From contig JARFPV010000053.1 of assembly GCA_029288115.1 (NCBI GenBank), positions 1 to 7,774 of the forward strand: a stretch of 7,774 nt of DNA, given 5' to 3'. Shown here one piece after another: positions 1 to 7,427 of the stretch (position 1 is its first letter; each line of letters starts with the position of its first letter). Origin of the DNA: Akkermansiaceae bacterium. Lineage in GTDB: Bacteria; Verrucomicrobiota; Verrucomicrobiia; Verrucomicrobiales; Akkermansiaceae. The position numbers and the translations under genes are program-made. The notes under the pieces are model-generated. The model was not told where the DNA came from, made no database searches, and worked only from the letters and a program-made list of their open reading frames with translations.

Positions 1-32
1 GTACTGCCTTGTTCGGGTGGGTCTGATGCCAC

Positions 33-66
33 AAAAAACCCCACTTCCCGGTGGCAGGAAGTGGGG
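33..66 (-). terminator. Rho-independent terminator, minus strand
   Basis: Read on the minus strand, a perfect 10-bp stem (CCCCACTTCC at 66-57 with GGAAGTGGGG at 48-39) and an 8-nt loop are followed at once by six T (38-33). This is the classic intrinsic terminator layout. It lies about 130 bp beyond the trpS stop and about 25 bp beyond the stop of the small PEP-CTERM-like frame at 93-152. It may therefore end trpS transcripts but may originally have belonged to that lost gene. The loop can also pair with a segment just after the T-run (27-32), described in the findings. Confidence 0.85.
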
Positions 67-92
67 CTGGAAGTTGGTTTTCCGGGGCCGGG

Positions 93-164
93 TTACTTGC
101 GGTGACGGAGTATGAGGGCGTGCCCTCCAGATCCGAGAAGGGCGGGCTTCATAGGAAAAACTCA
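93..164 (-). pseudogene. Possible relic of a PEP-CTERM sorting tail
   Basis: A minus-strand frame from ATG at 152-150 to TAA at 95-93 reads MKPALLGSGGHALILRHRK. PEP-CTERM proteins of Verrucomicrobiota end in a Pro-Glu-Pro box, a Leu/Gly-rich hydrophobic segment and an Arg/Lys-rich tail. Here a Lys-Pro sits where Glu-Pro would be, followed by ALLGSGG, ALIL and the basic end RHRK. An in-frame TGA at 164-162, only four codons before the ATG, cuts it off from any upstream domain, so it cannot be the end of an intact exported protein. Its stop is followed closely by a strong terminator, as expected at a gene's 3' end. I infer a gene remnant whose 5' part was lost beside trpS. A chance resemblance in a 19-codon frame remains quite possible. 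Confidence 0.35.
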
Positions 165-193
165 CCACCCCTCTCCCTCACTGGTTAGGCAAA

Positions 194-1159
194 CTACCTG
201 AGACCAACGGCTTTGCGGACGCGGTCGATCACTCTGGTGGCTTCCTCGCGGGCTTTATCCGCGCCCTTGGCGATGACCTCGTTAACGTAATCGAGATTGT
301 TTTCCAGCTGCTCACGTTTTTCGCGTACAGGGGTGAAAAATTCCCAGTAGGCGTCAAAGACACGTTGTTTGAAGTCGCCGTAGCCGAATCCACCGGCTTC
401 GTGGTCGGCGATCATTTGGTTCATCATGTCATCGTTGGCGAAGAGTTTGTAGAGGGCGATCACGGTCGACCCATCGGTCGGTTTCGGGTCTTCGACTGCG
501 GTGGAGTCGGTGACGATACGCATGATCGACTTGCGGATGGCTTTTTTCCCACCGGTGAGAGGGATGGTATTATTATAGCTCTTGGACATTTTCTGTCCGT
601 CGATTCCGGGCACGATGGCGGTGGACTCCTTGATTTGTGCTTCGGGGATGACGAGGGTGTTTTCGCCGAAGCGGTCGTTGATCTTGCCTGCGAGGTCGCG
701 TGTCATTTCCAAATGCTGTTTCTGATCCTTACCGACGGGAACCAGCTCGGAGTCGTAGAGTAAAATATCCGCTGCCATGAGCGTGGGGTAGGCGAACAGG
801 GCGTGGTTGGCATCGAGTCCTTTGGCGATCTTGTCTTTGTAGGAATGGGCGCGCTCGAGCAGCCCCATCGGACAGACGGTCGACAGGATCCATGCGAGTT
901 CGTTGACCTCCGGGATATCGGACTGCCGGAAAATAGTCGCCTTTTCAGGGTCGAGCCCACACGCGAGGAAATCGATTGCCAGGTCCTGGATGTTGGTCCG
1001 TAGGGTATCAGCATCTGACTTGCTGGTCATGGCATGGTAGTCGGCGATGAAATAGAATGCCTCCCCCTGGTCCTGTAGCTGGACCGCGGGTTGCATGGCA
1101 CCGAAGTAGTTGCCGATGTGGAGTTTGCCGCTGGGCTGGAGGCCAGTGAGAATGCGCAT
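194..1159 (-). CDS. trpS: Tryptophanyl-tRNA synthetase
   Basis: This cytoplasmic class Ic aminoacyl-tRNA synthetase charges tRNA-Trp with tryptophan using ATP. The 321-residue product has the usual length of bacterial TrpRS. Family marks are clear: the N-terminal LTGLQPSGKLHIGN segment with the HIGH-type signature HIGN at residues 14-17, the MAADILLYD segment near 128-136 whose Asp131 fits the tryptophan-indole contact, the VPVGKDQKQHLEMTRD block, and an intact KMSKS loop at 190-194. The ATG at 1159 places the conserved strand MRILTGLQPSG at the very N-terminus, so this start is secure. No good Shine-Dalgarno sequence precedes it. It is transcribed away from the aminopeptidase gene and has no co-directional partner in the window apart from the relic frame downstream. 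Identification is firm. Confidence 0.97.
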   Translation of the reverse strand: MRILTGLQPSGKLHIGNYFGAMQPAVQLQDQGEAFYFIADYHAMTSKSDADTLRTNIQDLAIDFLACGLDPEKATIFRQSDIPEVNELAWILSTVCPMGLLERAHSYKDKIAKGLDANHALFAYPTLMAADILLYDSELVPVGKDQKQHLEMTRDLAGKINDRFGENTLVIPEAQIKESTAIVPGIDGQKMSKSYNNTIPLTGGKKAIRKSIMRIVTDSTAVEDPKPTDGSTVIALYKLFANDDMMNQMIADHEAGGFGYGDFKQRVFDAYWEFFTPVREKREQLENNLDYVNEVIAKGADKAREEATRVIDRVRKAVGLR

Positions 1160-1323
1160 GGGTGGGTTTTATGAGGAAAGAGCGAAGAATCAAGACCCGT
1201 TATTCAATAAAAAGGAGTGATGGGTGAGTTATCCAATATGGGGATAGTTAGGAAAAATAAAAACGCCGTATGGCTAAGTTTGTGCTTGAGGTATGGTTGT
1301 TCGCGCCGTTCATTTGTCCCTTC
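1160..1323. promoter_or_regulatory. Divergent control region with dyads
   Basis: This spacer separates trpS (leftward) from the aminopeptidase gene (rightward) and must carry promoters for both unless one is far away. It is more AT-rich than the flanking genes. It holds an 11-nt palindrome, TTATT-C-AATAA at 1200-1210, and a dyad TATCC-N7-GGATA at 1230-1246. Either could be a promoter -10 region or an operator. I could not place a convincing -35/-10 pair with proper spacing on either strand. The AAGGAG at 1212-1217 lies only 2 nt before an ATG at 1220, which opens an unconvincing 56-codon frame. Confidence 0.4.
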
Positions 1324-3108
1324 ATGCAGGTTGATGCAAAACTCTCACTTCTCCGCGCTGAAATGTCCAAGGCGGGGGTGGACGCCGTAATTGTGGCGAA
1401 CACGGATCCTCACAATAATGAGTATGTGGCGGATCGCTGGCGCGGCAGACAGTGGCTGACCGATATGAAAGGTTCCAACGGAACCGCGGTCGTGACGGCT
1501 GACTGGTGTGGTCTCTGGACCGACAGCCGGTATTACGAGATCGCTGAAGATGCCATCGCGGGCACTGAAATCGAGCTCATGCGCATGAGTGATATCGGTG
1601 CGATCACCGTGGAAGGGTGGCTGAAGGACCACCTGGCTCAAGGCAGCACGGTATCATTCAACGGTGCTGAGACTGCTCTCAAGCAGGCCGAATCGTGGAT
1701 CAAAAGCTTCGAGCTGTCCGGCTTCAAGGTGAATGCAGGTCTTGATCTGATCAATATCATTTGGAATGACCGACCGGAACCACCGAAAGGCGAGCTGTTT
1801 ATCGTCGATGATGAGTATGCCGGGCAAACGATTGAGGATAAAATCTCCACCTTGCGTGGCGAGATGGAGAAATCCAAGGTGGATGCCTATTTATTAGGGA
1901 GAACGGATGAGTCCTGCTGGCTGCTTAACTTCCGTGGCACGGACATCGATATCAGCCCTACGGCCTACTGCTGGACTCTGGTAACACCTGAGCAGGTATT
2001 GTTTTTTGTCGACGCTGAAAAGCTGACTGCCGAGGCGACTGCAAAGTTTGAAGCCGCAGGGGTGACGATCCATGGGTATGAAGATGTGGAGGCATCATTG
2101 AATGCGCTTGACGCCAGCGCACGCGTCCTACTCGTGCCCGATTACATTAGCCACCGTTTGGCAGAGGCTGCCGGGCACTGCACCGTGGTGGATGATCGCC
2201 CGATCGTGACCGATCTGAAGGCCGCCAAGAACGAGACCGAGATCAAGCACACAAAGCAGGCACTCATCGACGATGGTGCTGCGCTGGTCAAATTTTACAC
2301 ATGGCTCTATGCCCGCCTTGATAAGGGGGAGCCAGTCACCGAGCTCAGCGCGAGCCGTAAGCTCGACGAGTGCCGTGCCGAGTTCAGCGGATTCCGGCAC
2401 CCAAGCTTTGAGTCAATCATGGGATTTGGGCCTGACGGCGCACTGAACCACTATTCGGTCGATGAGGAGTCGGATAAGCCTGTTCAGCCTGACGATATTT
2501 TCCTGATCGATTCCGGGGGAAACTTCGTTCACGGGGCGACAGATACCACGCGCACGATTCCGATTGGAAAACCTACCCAGAAGCAGAAGGAGGATTACAC
2601 ACTTGTGCTGAGTTCGATGCTTGAGCTGCTGATGCTTGAGTTTGCGGAAGGGGCGAATGGTGCCCAGCTCGACGGTATCTGCCGTCAGGCGCTCTGGCGT
2701 AACGGCCGTAATTTCAAGCATAGTACCGGGCACGGGATTGGGTTTGGCCTCGAGGTGCACGAGGGTCCGCAGGGGTTCTCTGCCGTCAATAAAGAGCCGA
2801 TCAAGCTCGGTATGCTCACCACGATTGAACCCGGATGCTACCGCCCTGGGGAGCATGGTGTGCGTATTGAAAATATCGTGCACACAGTACTCAGCCGGGA
2901 AACGGAATTTGGTCGGTTTTTCAAGTTTGAGAACTTGACGTTCTGCCCGATCAACACCGATCTGATTGATCCATCGTTCCTTCCCGCGCACCAGATCGAG
3001 TGGCTTAATAGCTACCATGAGGAGGTGCTCGAAAAGCTATCACCTTTACTCAACGAGGACGAACGCTCATGGCTTGAGCACGAATGCCGCCCTCTGACGG
3101 TAAGCTGA
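1324..3108 (+). CDS. Xaa-Pro aminopeptidase (M24B family)
   Basis: This metallopeptidase removes the N-terminal residue of peptides with proline at position 2, probably in the cytoplasm. I chose ATG 1324 (594 residues) because MQVDAKLSLLRAEMSK matches the usual N-terminus of long aminopeptidase P proteins. An in-frame ATG at 1270 would add 18 mostly hydrophobic residues unlike the family, although it cannot be excluded. Two creatinase-like N-terminal domains (about 1-145 and 170-305) precede the pita-bread catalytic domain (about 310-530). The five metal ligands are all visible: D396 (LIDSGG), D407 (TDTTRT), H470 (TGHGIG), E502 (TIEPG) and E516 (RIEN), with a further conserved His in VHEGP. 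The tail WLEHECRPL is typical of the three-domain eukaryote-like type. It ends in tandem stops (TGA TAA). The next gene starts 57 bp on in the same direction, so co-transcription is possible. Confidence 0.95.
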   Translation: MQVDAKLSLLRAEMSKAGVDAVIVANTDPHNNEYVADRWRGRQWLTDMKGSNGTAVVTADWCGLWTDSRYYEIAEDAIAGTEIELMRMSDIGAITVEGWLKDHLAQGSTVSFNGAETALKQAESWIKSFELSGFKVNAGLDLINIIWNDRPEPPKGELFIVDDEYAGQTIEDKISTLRGEMEKSKVDAYLLGRTDESCWLLNFRGTDIDISPTAYCWTLVTPEQVLFFVDAEKLTAEATAKFEAAGVTIHGYEDVEASLNALDASARVLLVPDYISHRLAEAAGHCTVVDDRPIVTDLKAAKNETEIKHTKQALIDDGAALVKFYTWLYARLDKGEPVTELSASRKLDECRAEFSGFRHPSFESIMGFGPDGALNHYSVDEESDKPVQPDDIFLIDSGGNFVHGATDTTRTIPIGKPTQKQKEDYTLVLSSMLELLMLEFAEGANGAQLDGICRQALWRNGRNFKHSTGHGIGFGLEVHEGPQGFSAVNKEPIKLGMLTTIEPGCYRPGEHGVRIENIVHTVLSRETEFGRFFKFENLTFCPINTDLIDPSFLPAHQIEWLNSYHEEVLEKLSPLLNEDERSWLEHECRPLTVS

Positions 3109-3133
3109 TAAGCAGCTCGAAAATACCCTGTAA

Positions 3134-3171
3134 GGTCAGCCTGACCACATACGTATTCATCTTCGATGAAT
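3134..3171 (+). promoter_or_regulatory. Hairpins before and over the DUF4407 start codon
   Basis: Two short hairpins occupy the aminopeptidase-DUF4407 gap. The first is GGTCA/TGACC at 3134-3146. The second has a 7-bp stem, ATTCATC (3155-3161) with GATGAAT (3165-3171), around a TTC loop, and it buries the ATG at 3166-3168. Neither is followed by a T-run, so they are not intrinsic terminators on the plus strand. A start codon held in a stem could slow initiation, but a 7-bp AT-rich stem is modest and may be chance. Confidence 0.3.
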
Positions 3172-4878
3172 CCTTCCCGAACCTCCGCGTGGAAACGCGC
3201 CTTCTTCTGGCTTTCCGGCTCAGGCACAGAAACTCTCGAGCAATGCCCGAACTGGGAGCAGCGTAAATACGTCGCTTTCGGGGCTACCGTTCTCGTTCCC
3301 TGCGCGTTCGCCTTTATCGCCTGCGCCTATGCGCTGTCCACCCTGACTCAGAACAACTGGGTCATTTATCCCGTCGCGGCCGTATGGTCGTTTATCATCC
3401 TGACCATCGACCGTGCGTTGCTCGCGAGCTACCGTCCATTTCTCTCGCCACTGAAAAAATTCGGCCAGTTCTCGCTGCGATTTGTTGTTGCCGGACTGAT
3501 GGGTTTGACGATTGCGCACCCATTGGTGTTGTTGCTTTTCAATGACACGGTCAGCGGGGTCATCGAGGAGGCCCGCACAGCGCAGATCGAGCAGACCAAG
3601 GAGTCGTTTAAGAAGGAAAAGGACACACAGCTCGCGGAAATTCGAGTTCAGGAGGCGGCGATTGCGAAGCAGCGAGAGAAGTGGAATGACAGTTTTAATG
3701 CCAAATTCCTGGTAGCGGCGGATACGAAAACCGACGAGGAGTTTGCGGGGCTCACGCCTGAGCAGCAGACGAAGCTTAAGGCATCGATCGACGAGGCGAC
3801 CCAGACATTTGCCACACGAGTGACTGCGATTGATACTGAGGTTGCTCAGGTTACTCCGCAGTATGAGAAGATTCAACAGGAGCAGGCGCACTGGCAGGTG
3901 CAGTTCGAGAAAGAGGTCAACGGCCAGCGCAGTGGAATCCGTGGGCTTGGGCCACGTGCCCGCAGCATCCGCGACGACCAGCTTGCGTGGCGCCGTACGG
4001 AGGCCGAGCGCCTTGGTGCTCTGTTAAAATCGCTTTCAGAGGAAAAGAGTGCCCTGCTCACCAGTATCGCTGAGTCGAAGGCAACCGCGATTGCGGCGTT
4101 CGAGAAAAAACTTGAGGCCGAACGCGCTGTCGCGGCGGTAGAAGAGGCGCGGGTGGCTGCGCTGCGCAGAAAAGTGCAGGCGGATCAGGCCGACCAGTTT
4201 GTTACTCAGCAGAACCAGATCCGGGCGACGATCAAGGAGCAGATTGATTCGATGCTTGTTGAACTGAAGCGCATGCAGACGGATCTCGCCGCTACGGCTG
4301 CTGATGAGCGTGCCAGCCTCGTCGCCATTTCAAATGATGAACGCCGTGACATCCTCACCCAGACGCTGGCGCTGCACTCTCTCTTCAAGCAGGGTGAGCG
4401 TGGGGGTGAGTTTGCCTTCATGACCTACTGGATTCTGACGGCTTTGTTTATGTTGGTGGATACCATTCCGCTGATGGTGAAGTTTTTCTGTAAGGCCGGG
4501 CCATATGATAAATTGTTAGACCGCGATGAGATTCAGTATGACTCTGATCACAAGGCATTCATGAAAAGCCATCACCGCTACATGGAGCAGCTTGGTGAAG
4601 GTGACCTGATCGCCGTGACCCGTAACAAGACGCTTGAAAATGCGCTGGTCGATGGTGTTGAGCACTCGCGTGCGGCGCGTGCTTTCCTCGACTCGATGAT
4701 TGATCTTGAGCGAGCTTTTCATGAGAAAATGCTCGCCGAGCAAGAGGCCATGGCGGATGCTGGTCCGGAGAAGACGGCCATCCTGGAAGCCATGAAAAAA
4801 GGTTTTTATGATGACATGCATCGGCGCATGGAGCAGTTTTTCTCACAGTCACACAGCGTTCCCGTTAAGGGTGCGTGA
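3166..4878 (+). CDS. DUF4407-type membrane protein with long coiled coil
   Basis: The 570-residue product has the DUF4407 layout. A short N-terminal stretch ([10 protein letters not shown], then a Cys-Pro) leads to three hydrophobic segments at about 36-58, 66-83 and 104-125. A long charged, Ala/Glu/Lys/Gln-rich helical region (about 132-400) likely forms coiled coil. A fourth hydrophobic segment (about 417-440, containing the motif [11 protein letters not shown]) is followed by a hydrophilic tail of about 130 residues. The Asp-Arg after TM2 (TIDRALL) and the Pro-Leu-Met-Lys after TM4 are typical of the family as I recall it. Function is unknown. The large coiled-coil loop between TM3 and TM4 suggests a structural or partner-binding role at the inner membrane. 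ATG 3166 gives the expected N-terminus. The stop at 4876-4878 overlaps or nearly abuts the sulfatase start, which implies one transcript. Confidence 0.82.
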   Translation: MNPSRTSAWKRAFFWLSGSGTETLEQCPNWEQRKYVAFGATVLVPCAFAFIACAYALSTLTQNNWVIYPVAAVWSFIILTIDRALLASYRPFLSPLKKFGQFSLRFVVAGLMGLTIAHPLVLLLFNDTVSGVIEEARTAQIEQTKESFKKEKDTQLAEIRVQEAAIAKQREKWNDSFNAKFLVAADTKTDEEFAGLTPEQQTKLKASIDEATQTFATRVTAIDTEVAQVTPQYEKIQQEQAHWQVQFEKEVNGQRSGIRGLGPRARSIRDDQLAWRRTEAERLGALLKSLSEEKSALLTSIAESKATAIAAFEKKLEAERAVAAVEEARVAALRRKVQADQADQFVTQQNQIRATIKEQIDSMLVELKRMQTDLAATAADERASLVAISNDERRDILTQTLALHSLFKQGERGGEFAFMTYWILTALFMLVDTIPLMVKFFCKAGPYDKLLDRDEIQYDSDHKAFMKSHHRYMEQLGEGDLIAVTRNKTLENALVDGVEHSRAARAFLDSMIDLERAFHEKMLAEQEAMADAGPEKTAILEAMKKGFYDDMHRRMEQFFSQSHSVPVKGA

Positions 4879-4892
4879 GTGAAAATGTTACC

Positions 4893-6242
4893 ATGAGAAA
4901 ATCATTCCTTTATCTATGCTGTTGCCTTGCTGTTAGTCTCCCGGCTTTTGCTGAAAAGCCGATGAACATTCTGGTGCTTTACGCGGACGACTGGCGGCAT
5001 GACACGCTGGGGTGTGCGGGTAATCCGATTGTGAAGACCCCGCACATTGACAAGCTTGCTTCGCAAGGGATGCGCTTCACGCAAAACTGCGTGACCACTT
5101 CCATCTGTGGAGTGAGTCGTGCTTCGCTGTTCACCGGGCAGTGGATGGCACGTCATGGAAACTTCGGTTTCAAACCCTGGAAGACTCCTTTTTCGGAAAC
5201 CTTCCCCGGCATTCTCCGGGCGAACGGCTATTACGTCGGGCAGGTCGGCAAATGGCATAACGGAAAAATCCCTGCCAAGGAATTTGATTTCAGCACCTCC
5301 TACTCGGGTCGGCACTGGTACAAGCTCAAGGACGGCCGCAAGATCCACGTGACCAAGCGCAATGAAGAGGACGCGATGAAGTTTCTTGCCGAGCGCCCTA
5401 AGGATAAGCCGTTCTGCCTGACGGTCGCGTTTTTTGCCACCCACGCCGAGGATCCGCACCCGGATCAGTTCCTGCCCCAGCCGGAGAGCATGAAGCTCTA
5501 CAAGGATGTCACCATTCCCGTTCCGCCGAATGCCACGCAGAAATCCTGGGAGAACCTTCCGGACTTTTTCACCGATAAAAACGAAGGACGCGTACGTTGG
5601 AAGTGGCGTTTTGACACGCCGGAGAAATACCAGCGGATGATGAAAAACTACTACCGCCTCGCCACGGAAGTGGATGCCGTTTGTGGCAAGGTGGTCGCCG
5701 AGCTGAAAAAGCAAGGTGTGCTCGAAAACACGCTCGTTATTTTCACCACCGACAACGGCTACTACCACGCTGAGCACGGCCTTGCCGACAAATGGTATCC
5801 TCACCAGGAAAGCATCCGCGTTCCCCTGATCATCAATGACCCTCGCATGGCGAAGAAAAAGCACGGCACCACCAATGACGATTTTACCCTGAATGTGGAT
5901 TTGGCTCCGACGATTCTTAACGCTACAGGTAATAAGATTCCCAAGGGCATGCAGGGCACCGACATCGCGCCACTTTACCTCGCCGCTAAAAAACCTGCGT
6001 GGAGAACCGAGTTCTACTACGAACACCCGACGATTACCAATGCCAACCGCATTCCCACATCCGAGGCACTTGTGCGTAAGGATCTGAAGTACTTCAACTA
6101 TCCAGAGCACGGTGTGGAACAGCTCTTTGATATCACCAAAGATCCACGCGAGGAAAACGACCTCATCAAGGATCCGGCATACAAGAAGCAGCTCGCGGAA
6201 ATGCGTAAACGTTTCAAGGAACTCAAAGCCGCGGCCAAGTAA
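4893..6242 (+). CDS. Secreted S1-family sulfatase
   Basis: This hydrolase of the alkaline-phosphatase fold is predicted to remove sulfate esters (or N-sulfate) outside the cytoplasm. I prefer ATG 4893 (449 residues) because it begins a textbook signal peptide: MRKS, a hydrophobic core and a cleavage site after LPAFA (about residue 20). A GTG at 4875 overlapping the upstream stop by 4 bp would add only six residues. Metal and active-site residues are in order: D32-D33 (YADDW), the formylglycine candidate C72 in [12 protein letters not shown]120 and H122 (GKWHNG), H184 (FATHA), D287-N288 (TTDNG) and K300 (GLADKW). The signature deviates from C-x-P/A-x-R at its third position (Val). The EHGLADKW...QESIRVPL region resembles sulfatases acting on amino sugars or glycosaminoglycans, but the substrate is unresolved. 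No sulfatase-maturating enzyme lies in this window. Confidence 0.93.
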   Translation: MRKSFLYLCCCLAVSLPAFAEKPMNILVLYADDWRHDTLGCAGNPIVKTPHIDKLASQGMRFTQNCVTTSICGVSRASLFTGQWMARHGNFGFKPWKTPFSETFPGILRANGYYVGQVGKWHNGKIPAKEFDFSTSYSGRHWYKLKDGRKIHVTKRNEEDAMKFLAERPKDKPFCLTVAFFATHAEDPHPDQFLPQPESMKLYKDVTIPVPPNATQKSWENLPDFFTDKNEGRVRWKWRFDTPEKYQRMMKNYYRLATEVDAVCGKVVAELKKQGVLENTLVIFTTDNGYYHAEHGLADKWYPHQESIRVPLIINDPRMAKKKHGTTNDDFTLNVDLAPTILNATGNKIPKGMQGTDIAPLYLAAKKPAWRTEFYYEHPTITNANRIPTSEALVRKDLKYFNYPEHGVEQLFDITKDPREENDLIKDPAYKKQLAEMRKRFKELKAAAK

Positions 6243-6314
6243 CGTAGCTGCTGCTAGATGTGCCAGCCATGACATAGGCTCGCCAGCAGGTGAGATGTTT
6301 GCTAGACAATAGCC

Positions 6315-7256
6315 ATGAGCATATTCGCAGTGGATTTTGGTGGCACCCGCATCAAGGTGGGGATTGTGCACGATGGGGAGGTGCTCGCCCACGACGCCAT
6401 TGCACACAAGCATGGCGCGTCGCTAGCGGAATCGATGCCGAGGGTGAAGGAGCTTTGTCAGGCCATGCTCGCGGCAATGGTTGGTGATCCCCAGCCAGAG
6501 GCGATGGTTTGCGCGTTGCCGTGTATCGTGTCGCCGGATCGGAGTCGGGTAACCCGCACGTTCGGAAAATACGATGATGCTCCGGACTTCGATCTGGACG
6601 CATGGACGCAGGCCGAAATGGGAATCCCGTGTTTGTTAGAAAATGATGCGCGTGCTGCCGCGATCGGAGAATGGAAATGCGGGGCGGGCAGGGGAGTGGA
6701 AAACTTGGCGATGATTACACTCGGAACCGGCATCGGCACAGCCGTTATCTGTGAGGGCAGACCACTCTTTGGCACCCACGGGGTGGCAGGAAACTTGTGC
6801 GGCCACAACACCGTGTCTATGGATGGGCGTGAGTGTATCTGCGGGTTACGTGGATGCGTAGAAGCGCACGCGGCGACCTGGGCACTGCCGGGGATCGCGC
6901 GTGAGTCGGAGTTATTTGCTGACAGCAGTCTGTCCTCTGCAGAAGTGATCGACTACCGCACTGTGTTTGCTGAGGCTGCGCAAAATGACCAGCTTGCCTG
7001 CGAGTTGAGGGATAATGCCATCGACTGCTGGTCGACTCTGGTCATGAATCTGATTTACCAGTATGACCCCGAGTGTGTTGTGCTTGGTGGCGGTATCATG
7101 GCCGGGAAGGACGTCATCTTGCCCGCCATCCGGTCGAGGCTGGACAAAAGAATGCCAGAGCTTCACCGCGATACTAAAATCCTGGCCGCTGAACTCGGTG
7201 ACGCAGCCGCGCTCGCAGGAGGGTGGTCTGTATGGAAAAGTAGGACAGCTTTGTAA
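6315..7256 (+). CDS. ROK-family sugar kinase
   Basis: This is a cytoplasmic ATP-dependent kinase of the ROK group, which includes glucokinase, fructokinase and N-acetylhexosamine kinases. The 313-residue length is typical. The phosphate-binding strand MSIFAVDFGGTRIKVG opens the protein, so ATG 6315 is secure. The catalytic Asp is D111 in LLENDARAAAIGEW, and the second ATP-binding motif is TLGTGIGTA (135-143). The zinc site is complete: H164, C174, C176 and C181 in the G-H-x9-C-x-C-x4-C pattern. The sugar-contacting Glu usually found in A-G-E-x-G-H is Asn here (N160 in AGNLCGH), so sugar specificity cannot be assigned from sequence. It starts 72 bp after the sulfatase on the same strand, which hints at a shared sugar-use role. 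Its last six codons and stop fall inside a REP-like repeat arm, so the native C-terminus was probably replaced. Confidence 0.92.
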   Translation: MSIFAVDFGGTRIKVGIVHDGEVLAHDAIAHKHGASLAESMPRVKELCQAMLAAMVGDPQPEAMVCALPCIVSPDRSRVTRTFGKYDDAPDFDLDAWTQAEMGIPCLLENDARAAAIGEWKCGAGRGVENLAMITLGTGIGTAVICEGRPLFGTHGVAGNLCGHNTVSMDGRECICGLRGCVEAHAATWALPGIARESELFADSSLSSAEVIDYRTVFAEAAQNDQLACELRDNAIDCWSTLVMNLIYQYDPECVVLGGGIMAGKDVILPAIRSRLDKRMPELHRDTKILAAELGDAAALAGGWSVWKSRTAL

Positions 7257-7339
7257 GCTGTCGGCAACCCATGGAATGATTGATTCAAGTAGGGCAGGTG
7301 CTCAAATCCTGCCGACAGCTTACAAAGCTGTCCTACTTT
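7237..7339. repeat. REP/BIME-like palindromic element (three units)
   Basis: Two 30-bp arms, 7237-7266 and 7310-7339, are exact reverse complements separated by 43 nt. Each arm reads GTAG (7240-7243; CTAC at 7333-7336 for the minus copy) followed directly by its own hairpin: GACAGCTT-TGT-AAGCTGTC at 7244-7262, mirrored at 7314-7332. A GTAG/GGAG-like tetranucleotide before a short palindrome is the hallmark of REP sequences moved by RAYT (TnpA_REP) transposases, and an inverted REP pair is a BIME. A third, diverged unit lies between them (7287-7317). The element sits between convergent genes, where it may also act as a two-way terminator. No RAYT gene is in the window, so family membership is inferred from form alone. 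Confidence 0.7.
7287..7317 (+). repeat. Diverged third REP-like unit
   Basis: This segment begins AAGTAGG like the flanking arms, has GTAG at 7289-7292 and then a hairpin GGCAGG (7293-7298) / CCTGCC (7308-7313) with a 9-nt loop. Compared with unit 1, the stem core GACAG:CTGTC has become GGCAG:CTGCC, an A-T to G-C change on both sides that keeps pairing. Its end (CTGCCGACA) matches the end of unit 1 (CTGTCGGCA) at 7 of 9 bases and overlaps the tail of the inverted third unit. Confidence 0.5.
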
Positions 7340-7427
7340 GATATCCCACCCTTGTATCGTGTTTGGCACAGTAATCACGCGCGCCGTTCATACTTCAAGA
7401 ATGATCTCGTGCCGACCACGAACAGGA

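Noticed and set aside
1220..1390. A 56-codon plus-strand frame preceded by AAGGAG
   Set aside because: The AAGGAG is only 2 nt before the ATG, too close for normal initiation. The frame runs out of phase into the aminopeptidase gene, and the product resembles nothing known.
2413..3018. A 201-codon minus-strand frame within the aminopeptidase gene
   Set aside because: It lies opposite the conserved catalytic domain and its product is Arg-rich with no family features.
3220..3891. A 223-codon minus-strand frame within the DUF4407 gene
   Set aside because: It is a Leu/Arg-rich shadow of the coiled-coil coding sequence with no motif of its own.
4914..6413. A 499-codon open frame on the minus strand opposite the sulfatase gene
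   Set aside because: It is fully antisense to a sulfatase with all family motifs, has no recognisable domain or motif, and looks like a by-product of codon bias in the real gene.
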